Source: Halolamina sediminis
GTDB taxonomy: Archaea > Halobacteriota > Halobacteria > Halobacteriales > Haloferacaceae
Direction of reading: 5' to 3'
Assembly (NCBI RefSeq): GCF_001282785.1
Contig: NZ_CVUA01000001.1
Location: 1,612,001 to 1,676,000 of the forward strand
DNA length: 64,000 nucleotides
The notes under the pieces were generated by a model. It did not search any database and was not told the origin of the DNA. It was given only the letters and a program-made list of their open reading frames with translations. Within the stretch, counting starts at the first letter, position 1. Every line of letters starts with the position of its first letter. The translations under genes were made by a program, and so were the position numbers. Below are positions 15,935-22,172 of this stretch, piece after piece.

Positions 15935-15961
15935 TCCGTCCGGGGGCGGTCGACCGAGCGA

Positions 15962-17326
15962 CTAATCGGCGACCGCGGGCTCCGACTCCCCGGACATCGT
16001 GTGGGTGAGCCAGAACACGCCCGTCGCGAACACGACGAACGCCGACGCGGTGAGGAACGCCTGCACGGTGCCGACGAAGTCCTTGATCAGCCCGACGCCG
16101 AGCGGGCCGGCGGTCTGCCCGATCTTCCAGGAGATCGACCGCAGCGACATCGCGCTCGCGACCGAGTCGTACTTCTCGCCCTCCTCGACGAACAGCGCCA
16201 TGCTCGCCGGCAGCCGGATCGAGTCGCCGATCCCCAGTATCGCGTAGGCCAGAAACAGCACGAGGAATCCGCCACCGAGCTCCTGTCCGTGGCCGAAGTA
16301 GCCGAGGTAGAACCGTCCCATCGTCTCCTCGGCGGGCAGCGACAGGGGGATCAGCGCGATCCCGAAGCCGTACACCAGCGCGCCGGCGGCGACGAACTTC
16401 GCGCGGTCGCCGATCTGGTCGGTGAGGTCGCCGACGTACCCTTGGAGGAGCGACTTGGTGAGCTTCCCGCCGGCGAGGATCCAGCCGATCGCGAACGCGT
16501 CGATCCCGAACTCCGTGCGTGCGAGGATGGGGAGGAAGATGATCACCGCCATCTTCCCCACCGAGAACGAGAGCCGGAACAGCACCAGCGAGCGTAGCAT
16601 CGGCAGCTTCAGCAGCTTCTTGATCGTGCCGATCCCCGATTGGGCCTCGGGATCGTCGACGCCCCCGCCGGGGTTGTCGCGGAGTTCGAAGTAGACGAGG
16701 ACGAACGCGACCATCGTGACTGCCGCGAGCACGATGAACACCACCCGCGACTGGAGCGGATCGTACATCGAGAGCAGCAGGCCGCCGACTAGATCGCCCG
16801 CAAGCGAGGAGAACGCCGCGACCTGATTGTACGAGCCGAGCCAGCGGCCGCTCTCGTCGTCCGGCGAGATCTGCCCGACGACGGTCGAGCCCGTGATCCA
16901 GAGGATGCTGGCGCCGATCCCCTGCAGCATCCGGACGAGGACGACCTGGATCGAGCCGTTGGTCGTCCAGAGCGCGCCGGCGCCGACGCTCTTGAGGAGG
17001 GCGACGATCTCCGCGTTGACCGGGTCGCCGATGAACATGTACCCCGCGAACACGAGGACGTTGATCAGGAGGCCGGCGAGCAGCCAGCGCTTGGCGTTCC
17101 CGGTGTCGATCTTCCGTCCCAACGGGAGAACGATCAGCAGCTGGACCGACGCGAACGCGGTCCCCCACAGCCCCTCGATGAACCCGGAGGTGCCGAACGC
17201 GTCGGCGTACAGCGCGAGCGCGATGATGATGGTCGAGTACGCCTGACTCCGGGCGAACGCGGTGCCGGCGAGCGAGAGGAACTCCCGGTTGCGGAGCAGC
17301 GCGACGGAGTTGCCGAAACGGGCCAC
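15962..17326 (-). CDS. MFS transporter (454 aa)
   Basis: Twelve hydrophobic segments are arranged in two halves, with the A-like motif LGRKIDTGNAKRWLL between segments 2 and 3 and a long cytoplasmic middle loop (YFELRDNPGGGVDDPEAQSG). Another conserved stretch is GWILAGGKLTKSLLQGYVGDLTDQIGDR. It is a major facilitator of unknown substrate, possibly a drug exporter. Two GTG starts are possible. The one at 17326 (VARFGNSVALLRNREF) is preferred because the TATA box TTTATG on the minus strand (17355-17360) predicts transcription starting near 17332. The alternative at 17344 would add six residues. Confidence 0.85.
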   Translation of the reverse strand: MARFGNSVALLRNREFLSLAGTAFARSQAYSTIIIALALYADAFGTSGFIEGLWGTAFASVQLLIVLPLGRKIDTGNAKRWLLAGLLINVLVFAGYMFIGDPVNAEIVALLKSVGAGALWTTNGSIQVVLVRMLQGIGASILWITGSTVVGQISPDDESGRWLGSYNQVAAFSSLAGDLVGGLLLSMYDPLQSRVVFIVLAAVTMVAFVLVYFELRDNPGGGVDDPEAQSGIGTIKKLLKLPMLRSLVLFRLSFSVGKMAVIIFLPILARTEFGIDAFAIGWILAGGKLTKSLLQGYVGDLTDQIGDRAKFVAAGALVYGFGIALIPLSLPAEETMGRFYLGYFGHGQELGGGFLVLFLAYAILGIGDSIRLPASMALFVEEGEKYDSVASAMSLRSISWKIGQTAGPLGVGLIKDFVGTVQAFLTASAFVVFATGVFWLTHTMSGESEPAVAD

Positions 17327-17483
17327 TTTCGTCGGACCGAACACGACACCGACGCATAAAGGAATCCTTCGCCGCAGCCTTTTCCGGGAGGGACGGGCGG
17401 TCCGATAAACAGTCACGTCTCTGATTAGACTGTCCCGCTTCAACAGATACATCCCTCTCACTTCACTGGACATCGGCCGGATG

Positions 17484-17498
17484 CACGCAATCTGCGTG
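17484..17498. promoter_or_regulatory. Palindrome in the MFS/BCCT divergent region
   Basis: CACGCA-ATC-TGCGTG is a perfect 6-bp dyad with a 3-bp centre in the 252-bp gap between the MFS gene and the BCCT gene, about 80 bp before the BCCT start. It could be an operator. A weaker dyad ACAGTC...GACTGT lies at about 17410-17432. No regulator gene is adjacent. Confidence 0.35.
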
Positions 17499-17578
17499 AG
17501 TTCGCACGGATCTGAGACGATAGCGTCGGCGAACGGTGTCGAACGACAGGCTGCGGTACTGACCCTCCTTCCGCACTC

Positions 17579-19222
17579 GTGAGTGTATCGTCGCAGCTCG
17601 TGGGCGCAGTCGAATCGTTCCGGGAGAAGTCGGACGTGGCCGTCTTCTCGCTGTCGGTGGCCGCGCTGGTGGGGATCATCGTCGCCGTCGTCGCGTTCTC
17701 CGACACCGCCGCCGCGACGCTGGCGACGGCGAACCAGTTCATCGTAGGGAACCTGGGGTGGCTCTACCTCTGGGTCGTGTTCCTCGCCTTCGTCTTCGTC
17801 GTCTACGTGATGATCGGCCCGTGGGGCCGGATCAAGCTGGGCGGCCCCGACACGGAGCCGGAGTTCACGTTCTGGCAGTACCTCGTCATGACGTTCACCG
17901 CGGGGCTCTCCTCCGGCGGACTGGAGTTCTGGGGCCCGGTCGAGCCGCTGATCCACTACGGGACGCGGCCGCCGTACTTCGACTCCTCGGCGGGGACGTG
18001 GGCGCGGATGGCCGACGCCCTGCAGTACGCCATCTACCACTACGGGCTGTCGGCGTGGGCCACCTACCTCGTGTTCGCGGTGGCGATCTCCTACTACGTC
18101 TACCGGAGGGGTGCGCCGTTCCGTCCGGCGGTGATTCTCGCGCCGTTCGTCGGCGTCGACAACCTCGACGGCCCGCTGGGGAAACTCGTCGACGCGTTGG
18201 CGGTCGTCGTCACCGTCAGCGGGATCACCGTCTCCTTCGGGCTGGGGATCAGCCAGTTCGCCTCCGGCCTCTCGTTCAAGTGGGGGGTCGGCCTCGGCCA
18301 GCTCGGCCGGATCGGGCTGATCCTCCTCGTGGGGGTGCTGTTCCTGCTGTCGGTGATCGCCGGCATCCAGAAGGGGATCAAGCGGTTCGCCGACCTCAAC
18401 GTCGTCCTGCTGATCGGGCTGATGGCGGCGATGTTCGCGTTCGGGCAGGCGACGACACTGGTCAACCTCACCACGCAGGCGCTGACCGGTTACGCGACCG
18501 ACTTCGTCGGGATGAGCCTCTTCTTCGCGCCGAACGGCGACGCGACGGGCTGGCTCGGCTCGTGGACGCTCTTTTTCTGGCCGTGGTGGCTCACGTTCGC
18601 GCCGATGATCGGGATCTTCATGGCCCGGATCTCCAAGGGTCGAACCCTGCGTGAGCTGGTGTTCGCCGGCCTGTTCGGCTCGTTCGCACTGACGGTGCCG
18701 TGGTACGCCGCCACCGGCGGCTCCGCGCTGCTGCTCCAGAGCTCCGGCGCCGCGGACCTGCTGGGTGTGTACGAGTCCTCGGGGTTGGAGGCCGTCGGAT
18801 TCGCGCTGTTCGAGCAGCTACTCCCCTACCCCGCCGTGTTCTCGGCGGCGCTGCTGCTGCTGGTGGTGAGCTTCCTCATCACCACGCTCGACTCCTCGAC
18901 ACTGAGCATCGCGATGATGGCCGCGGGCGGCGAGGAGTCGCCGTCGACGATCAACCGGCTGGTCTGGGGGCTGATGATGGTGCTTCTCACCATCGCGCTC
19001 AGCCTCGCCGGCGGGATGCCCGTGCTCCAGTCGTTCACGATTCTCGTCGGGCTCCCGACCGCGATCCTGTGTGCGATCGCGATGCTGGGGATGCTGATCG
19101 AGTTCGAACGCGAGTTCCCGATCCTCACCGAGAGCGACAGCGAGGAGAGCGAACGGTCGACGCCGGCGGGACCGTCGGTTCAGCAACAGCGCCAGTCGGC
19201 GGGCACCACCTCTGACGACTGA
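17579..19222 (+). CDS. BCCT-family transporter (547 aa)
   Basis: Betaine/choline/carnitine transporter. About 12 membrane segments, with the BCCT core (FGLGISQFASGL, then GIQKGIKRFADLNVVLL) and the substrate-region Trp-rich stretch WTLFFWPWWLTFAPMIGIFMARISKGRTLREL. Near the N-terminus GLEFWGPVEPLIHYGTRPP replaces the more usual W-AEP-Y pattern. The polar C-terminal tail is acidic and Ser/Gln-rich. It probably takes up a compatible solute with Na+ or H+, which fits osmoadaptation. The GTG at 17579 starts a short cytoplasmic segment before the first helix. No TATA box is obvious directly upstream. Confidence 0.9.
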   Translation: MSVSSQLVGAVESFREKSDVAVFSLSVAALVGIIVAVVAFSDTAAATLATANQFIVGNLGWLYLWVVFLAFVFVVYVMIGPWGRIKLGGPDTEPEFTFWQYLVMTFTAGLSSGGLEFWGPVEPLIHYGTRPPYFDSSAGTWARMADALQYAIYHYGLSAWATYLVFAVAISYYVYRRGAPFRPAVILAPFVGVDNLDGPLGKLVDALAVVVTVSGITVSFGLGISQFASGLSFKWGVGLGQLGRIGLILLVGVLFLLSVIAGIQKGIKRFADLNVVLLIGLMAAMFAFGQATTLVNLTTQALTGYATDFVGMSLFFAPNGDATGWLGSWTLFFWPWWLTFAPMIGIFMARISKGRTLRELVFAGLFGSFALTVPWYAATGGSALLLQSSGAADLLGVYESSGLEAVGFALFEQLLPYPAVFSAALLLLVVSFLITTLDSSTLSIAMMAAGGEESPSTINRLVWGLMMVLLTIALSLAGGMPVLQSFTILVGLPTAILCAIAMLGMLIEFEREFPILTESDSEESERSTPAGPSVQQQRQSAGTTSDD

Positions 19223-19227
19223 GCCGC

Positions 19228-20028
19228 CTACAGCTCGATTCGCTCGACCAGATCGTCGTCACCTTTCGTGTTGACGGCGACGATGCGGACGTCGTCTTCG
19301 AGCATCGAGTCGTGGAGCTTGTCCTTGAGGAGGTTGTCCACCTGATAGACGCCGGCGGCGTTGATCATCTCGATCTCGACGAGCACGGCCTTCCCGTTGC
19401 CCGGCTGGAGGCTCACCTGCCGGATCGCCTGACTGGAGAGGGTGTTGATCCCCCGACCGCCCTCCTCGTAGGGGATGCGCGAGCGGCCACGCTCCATGTC
19501 GAGGGCGTCGGCGACGCGGATCACGCCTGCCTCCCGGGTCAGCGGGGTCTCCGCAGTGTGGTGACAGAGAATCGCGTGGAGCACCTCCGCCTTCACGCGC
19601 ACCTTCTCCGGCGTCTCGTAGAACTGATCGAGGAAGCGGTCGAGCAGGTCCGCCGCCAGCGGGATCGAGTAGTAGGCGTGCTCGTCGCGGTGGACGACGT
19701 GGCCCACGTCGTGCAGCGTCGCCGCGAGCGCGACGATCACCGGCTCGTCGGCCTCGTCGAGCCCCTGCTCGCTGGCGCCGTTGAACTCGACGCCGCCGGC
19801 TTTCAGCAGGTCGTACAGCCGGAGCGCACGGTTCCGGACGATCTCGATGTGTTTGCTCCCGTGGTCGTTGTACCCCTTCCGCGTGACCGCGTTGACGTTC
19901 TGGGCTTCGAGGTAGGCGACGACTTCGGGGTCCTCGACCAGCGCGGGAAGCACCTCGTTGAGTCGGTCGTCGGGGAAGGCGTGCTCCTCCTGCGGGTCGT
20001 ACTCGTGATCGGAGACTTCCATAGCCAT
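19228..20028 (-). CDS. HD-domain phosphohydrolase (266 aa)
   Basis: Metal-binding HD residues are visible: NDHGSKHIEIV (about residue 54), ATLHDVGHVVHRDEHA (about 103), ILCHHT (about 152) and VIRVADALDMERGR (about 170). This order fits HD phosphohydrolases acting on nucleotides or small phosphoesters. Length is normal for archaeal members. The C-terminal domain (VLVEIEMINAAGVYQVDNLLKDKL) is separate and of unknown role. The gene is convergent with the BCCT gene, 5 bp from its stop. The substrate is unknown. Confidence 0.8.
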   Translation of the reverse strand: MAMEVSDHEYDPQEEHAFPDDRLNEVLPALVEDPEVVAYLEAQNVNAVTRKGYNDHGSKHIEIVRNRALRLYDLLKAGGVEFNGASEQGLDEADEPVIVALAATLHDVGHVVHRDEHAYYSIPLAADLLDRFLDQFYETPEKVRVKAEVLHAILCHHTAETPLTREAGVIRVADALDMERGRSRIPYEEGGRGINTLSSQAIRQVSLQPGNGKAVLVEIEMINAAGVYQVDNLLKDKLHDSMLEDDVRIVAVNTKGDDDLVERIEL

Positions 20029-20080
20029 ACCCTTCGTCTCGCGGAGCCGACGGAAAAAGGTCGTCGGGTAGCTACTCGCC

Positions 20081-20156
20081 CGCCGCGGCTGCCAGCGTGC
20101 CGTCGGCGATCAGTCGTCCGCCGCAGCTGCCAGCGTGCCGTCGGCGATCAGTCGTC
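20081..20156. repeat. 38-bp tandem duplication over the peroxiredoxin stop codon
   Basis: 20081-20118 and 20119-20156 are two copies of a 38-bp unit with one mismatch (G at 20087, A at 20125). The second copy contains the stop codon and the last codons of the minus-strand peroxiredoxin gene. The first copy is therefore a downstream replica of that gene end plus stop. A recent slippage or duplication event is likely. Confidence 0.85.
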
Positions 20157-20648
20157 CGCGGCGTTCCGGACCGCCTCGTCGACGGCCTCGTAGTCGGGCT
20201 CGTTCCCGGGATCGTCGGCCAGCCAACGGTACGTGACCGCACCGTCGGCGTCGAGAACGAACACCGATCGGCGGGCGACGCCGTCGATGCCGAGGCGTTC
20301 GTACCGTGTCCGGACGCCGTAGTCCGCACAGATCGCGCCGTCGTTGTCGGCGACCAGCGGGAACGGTAGCGACTCCACCTCACGGAACTCCGCGAGCGCC
20401 CACGGGAGGTCGGTGCTGATTCCGAGCACCGTCGCCGACTCGCTGGCCAGCGGACCGAGCCGGTCCCGGAACGTACAGAACTCCTCGGTGCAGGTGCCGG
20501 AGAACGCGGCGGGGAAGAAGGCTAACACGGTCGGCGTTTCGCCGAGATACGCCTCAAGCGGGCGGGGCGTGGTGCCGTCGGCGTCGACAGTTGGCGCGGT
20601 GAACCCCGGTGCGTCGTCACCGACCGCCGGCGGTGTGGTGTCGTCCAT
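20148..20648 (-). CDS. Peroxiredoxin, AhpE/BCP-like (166 aa)
   Basis: Thiol peroxidase of the AhpC/TSA superfamily. PAAFSGTC places the peroxidatic Cys in the canonical P-x3-T-x2-C-like loop (about residue 53), and a second Cys follows five residues later in TEEFC, fitting a resolving Cys. VLGISTDLPWALAEFREVESLPFPLVAD and RRSVFVLDADGAVTYRW are the family core. It reduces hydroperoxides in the cytosol; the reductant could be a thioredoxin system. The ATG at 20648 is about 90 bp from the divergent tatA start. Confidence 0.9.
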   Translation of the reverse strand: MDDTTPPAVGDDAPGFTAPTVDADGTTPRPLEAYLGETPTVLAFFPAAFSGTCTEEFCTFRDRLGPLASESATVLGISTDLPWALAEFREVESLPFPLVADNDGAICADYGVRTRYERLGIDGVARRSVFVLDADGAVTYRWLADDPGNEPDYEAVDEAVRNAADD

Positions 20649-20735
20649 AGTCGATCGTCTGCCGTCGTCGGGGAAAAGCGCTCCCCCCGATTTCCAAAAG
20701 GCCTATAGTCGGGAGTGGGGTACATCCGCATAGAG

Positions 20736-21014
20736 ATGTTCCAGACTGCGCCGCTTCAAGTACCGATCCCCGGGGGCCCCGAGCTCGTCATCATCCTCCT
20801 CGTGCTCGTGCTCCTGTTCGGCGCGAACAAGATCCCGAAGCTGGCTCGGTCGACCGGGCAAGCGATGGGTGAGTTCCAGAAGGGCCGACAGGAGCTCAAC
20901 GAGGAGCTCGAAGAGATGAAGGACGGACCGGACACGGACGACGACACCACCTCCTCGACGACCGACGACACCGAGGAGGAGACGGCGACCGAGACCGAGA
21001 CGTCGAGCAACTGA
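20736..21014 (+). CDS. tatA: Twin-arginine translocase subunit TatA (92 aa)
   Basis: One N-terminal membrane helix (PELVIILLVLVLLFGANKIPKLA) contains the FG-x-x-KIP-L-A hinge motif. An amphipathic helix (RSTGQAMGEFQKGRQELNEEL) and an acidic Asp/Thr/Glu tail follow, the full TatA layout. The ATG at 20736 is used because an in-frame upstream GTG would add seven residues with no family match. It forms the protein-conducting part of the Tat pathway, used heavily by haloarchaea and needed here by the 2305-4143 lipoprotein. No tatC is in the window. Confidence 0.93.
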   Translation: MFQTAPLQVPIPGGPELVIILLVLVLLFGANKIPKLARSTGQAMGEFQKGRQELNEELEEMKDGPDTDDDTTSSTTDDTEEETATETETSSN

Positions 21015-21059
21015 CGCCGAAGCGGGTTCTTTTGCCCCCCGGCCCGGTAGCGGCCAGTA

Positions 21060-21132
21060 GGGCGTGTGGCCTAGCGGACAAGGCGAGGGGTTCCTAACTC
21101 CTCGATCGTGGGTTCGAATCCCACCACGCCCG
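21060..21132 (+). tRNA. tRNA-Arg (anticodon CCT)
   Basis: A 73-nt cloverleaf: acceptor GGGCGTG/CACGCCC, D-arm GCC...GGC, anticodon stem AGGGG/CTCCT around loop TTCCTAA (anticodon CCT, reading AGG), T-stem GTGGG/CCCAC with loop TTCGAAT, discriminator G. CCA is not encoded. It lies 45 bp after tatA. Its 3' end is copied twice downstream. Confidence 0.95.
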
Positions 21133-21255
21133 TTTTCCGGCGAACGAAGTGAGCCGTGAAAACGGCTCGGTGGGATTCCGAAACAGGGAGGTCGCGCGCA
21201 GCGAGCGAACGCGAGCGAGCACGTCCGACCGTGGTTCGAATCCCACCACGCCCGT
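21133..21255 (+). repeat. Post-tRNA-Arg module ending in a copy of the tRNA 3' end
   Basis: Directly after tRNA-Arg come CGAACGAAGTGAG (21141-21153), a 7-bp hairpin GAGCCGT/ACGGCTC closed by a GAAA tetraloop (21151-21168), GGGATTCCGAA (21172-21182), GTCGC, GCGCAGCGA (21196-21204), ACGTC (21221-21225), and GGTTCGAATCCCACC...GCCCGTT, an exact copy of the tRNA T-loop/acceptor end (21233-21255). Motif order and the 12-nt spacing between GGGATTC and GTCGC equal those after tRNA-Gly. No complete second tRNA can be folded. Confidence 0.75.
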
Positions 21256-21325
21256 TCACTCCTTGCAGTCGTTCACTGGCATGGTTTACTCTCACTCCCT
21301 CCCGATGGTCGCTTGCGAGAGTCCT

Positions 21326-21335
21326 ACCACGCCCG
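21326..21335 (+). repeat. Third, short fragment of the tRNA-Arg acceptor end
   Basis: ACCACGCCCGT recurs here, preceded by GTCCT in place of the T-arm. It may be a further decayed copy of the tRNA-Arg 3' end, since it falls at a similar interval (about 90 nt) after the second copy. On its own the match is short. Confidence 0.4.
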
Positions 21336-21357
21336 TCCACCCTCCTCTGTACTGAAG

Positions 21358-22032
21358 CTAGCGCCCGTCCAGCAGTCGCTTCCACGTCTCGTCGGGCAGT
21401 CCGGCGGCCCGGACGCGTTCCCGAACCGCGTTGACGTCGTACTCCACCCGCCGGAGGTCGGCCGTCCGGTCGTCGGTGTCGACGATCGCGTAGGCGGCGC
21501 CCGGCTCCCCGTCACGGGGCTGTCCGACGCTGCCGGGGTTGACGACGAGCGTCTCGCCGACCATCTCTGCCCCCTGGACGTGGGTGTGGCCCATCGCCAG
21601 GAGCGCGGTGTCGACGGTGGAGCCGACATCCGAGAAATCCGCCGGGTAGACGTAGCGGTCGGTGTGTTCGGGGACCGGATGGCTGTGTGCGACGGTCGTC
21701 GAACACGCTTCCAGTCGCCGGCGCTCGGGGAGTTCGTCGAGCCAGGCGAGTTCGTCGTCCCCGAGCTCCTCGTAGGTGTGTTCGAGCCCCGGGCCGGCGG
21801 TAGGGTGCCCGCTGTATCGCTCGGGCGTGTTAGCCTCGCGGTCGTGGTTTCCGGCGACACAGACGTCGGCGTGGTCACGAACGAGCGAGAGGCAGGCCGC
21901 CGGGTCCGGACCGTACCCGACGATATCCCCGACGCAGACGAGTCGATCGAACGACTCGTCGGCGAGATCCGCGAGGACGGCTCGGAGGGCGGGCTCGTTC
22001 GCGTGGACGTCCGAGAGGAGTACGAGACGCAT
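21358..22032 (-). CDS. Calcineurin-like metallophosphoesterase, YfcE/MJ0936-like (224 aa)
   Basis: Dimetal site motifs are all present: LLSDVHAN (about residue 5), CVGDIVGYGPDP (about 33), AGNHDREA (about 60), VAHSHP (about 113) and MGHTHVQG (about 145), then NPGSVGQPRDGEPGAAYAI. This is the small archaeal/bacterial family of phosphodiesterases or ApnA-type hydrolases of about 160-240 aa. Substrate is unknown. It is divergent from the P1B ATPase gene across 140 bp of AT-rich sequence. Confidence 0.88.
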   Translation of the reverse strand: MRLVLLSDVHANEPALRAVLADLADESFDRLVCVGDIVGYGPDPAACLSLVRDHADVCVAGNHDREANTPERYSGHPTAGPGLEHTYEELGDDELAWLDELPERRRLEACSTTVAHSHPVPEHTDRYVYPADFSDVGSTVDTALLAMGHTHVQGAEMVGETLVVNPGSVGQPRDGEPGAAYAIVDTDDRTADLRRVEYDVNAVRERVRAAGLPDETWKRLLDGR

Positions 22033-22142
22033 CGGGACCGAAGCTTCGTGCCTCCGAACTATGAAGCCGACGACTCGTTAATAACTCGGTCCGCAATATT
22101 TACCAAAGTAGCGCATACTGACCCGCCTATTTAGCAGCGGGA

Positions 22143-22149
22143 TTATTAA
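22143..22149 (+). promoter_or_regulatory. TATA box of the P1B ATPase gene
   Basis: TTATTAA centred about 26 nt before the ATG at 22173 predicts a leaderless mRNA. The 22070-22150 stretch is strikingly AT-rich for this genome and also contains ATATTTAC and CCTATTTAG, which may serve the divergent phosphoesterase or bind a regulator. Confidence 0.55.
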
Positions 22150-22172
22150 CCGACGAGCGACTACGGCTAGGT

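Noticed and set aside
17579-19222. Assigning betaine as the BCCT substrate
   Set aside because: The family includes betaine, choline and carnitine carriers, and the sequence alone does not decide.
21133-21255. A second tRNA-Arg gene or an intron-containing tRNA
   Set aside because: The copy has no anticodon arm, and the intervening 100 nt do not fold as a bulge-helix-bulge intron.
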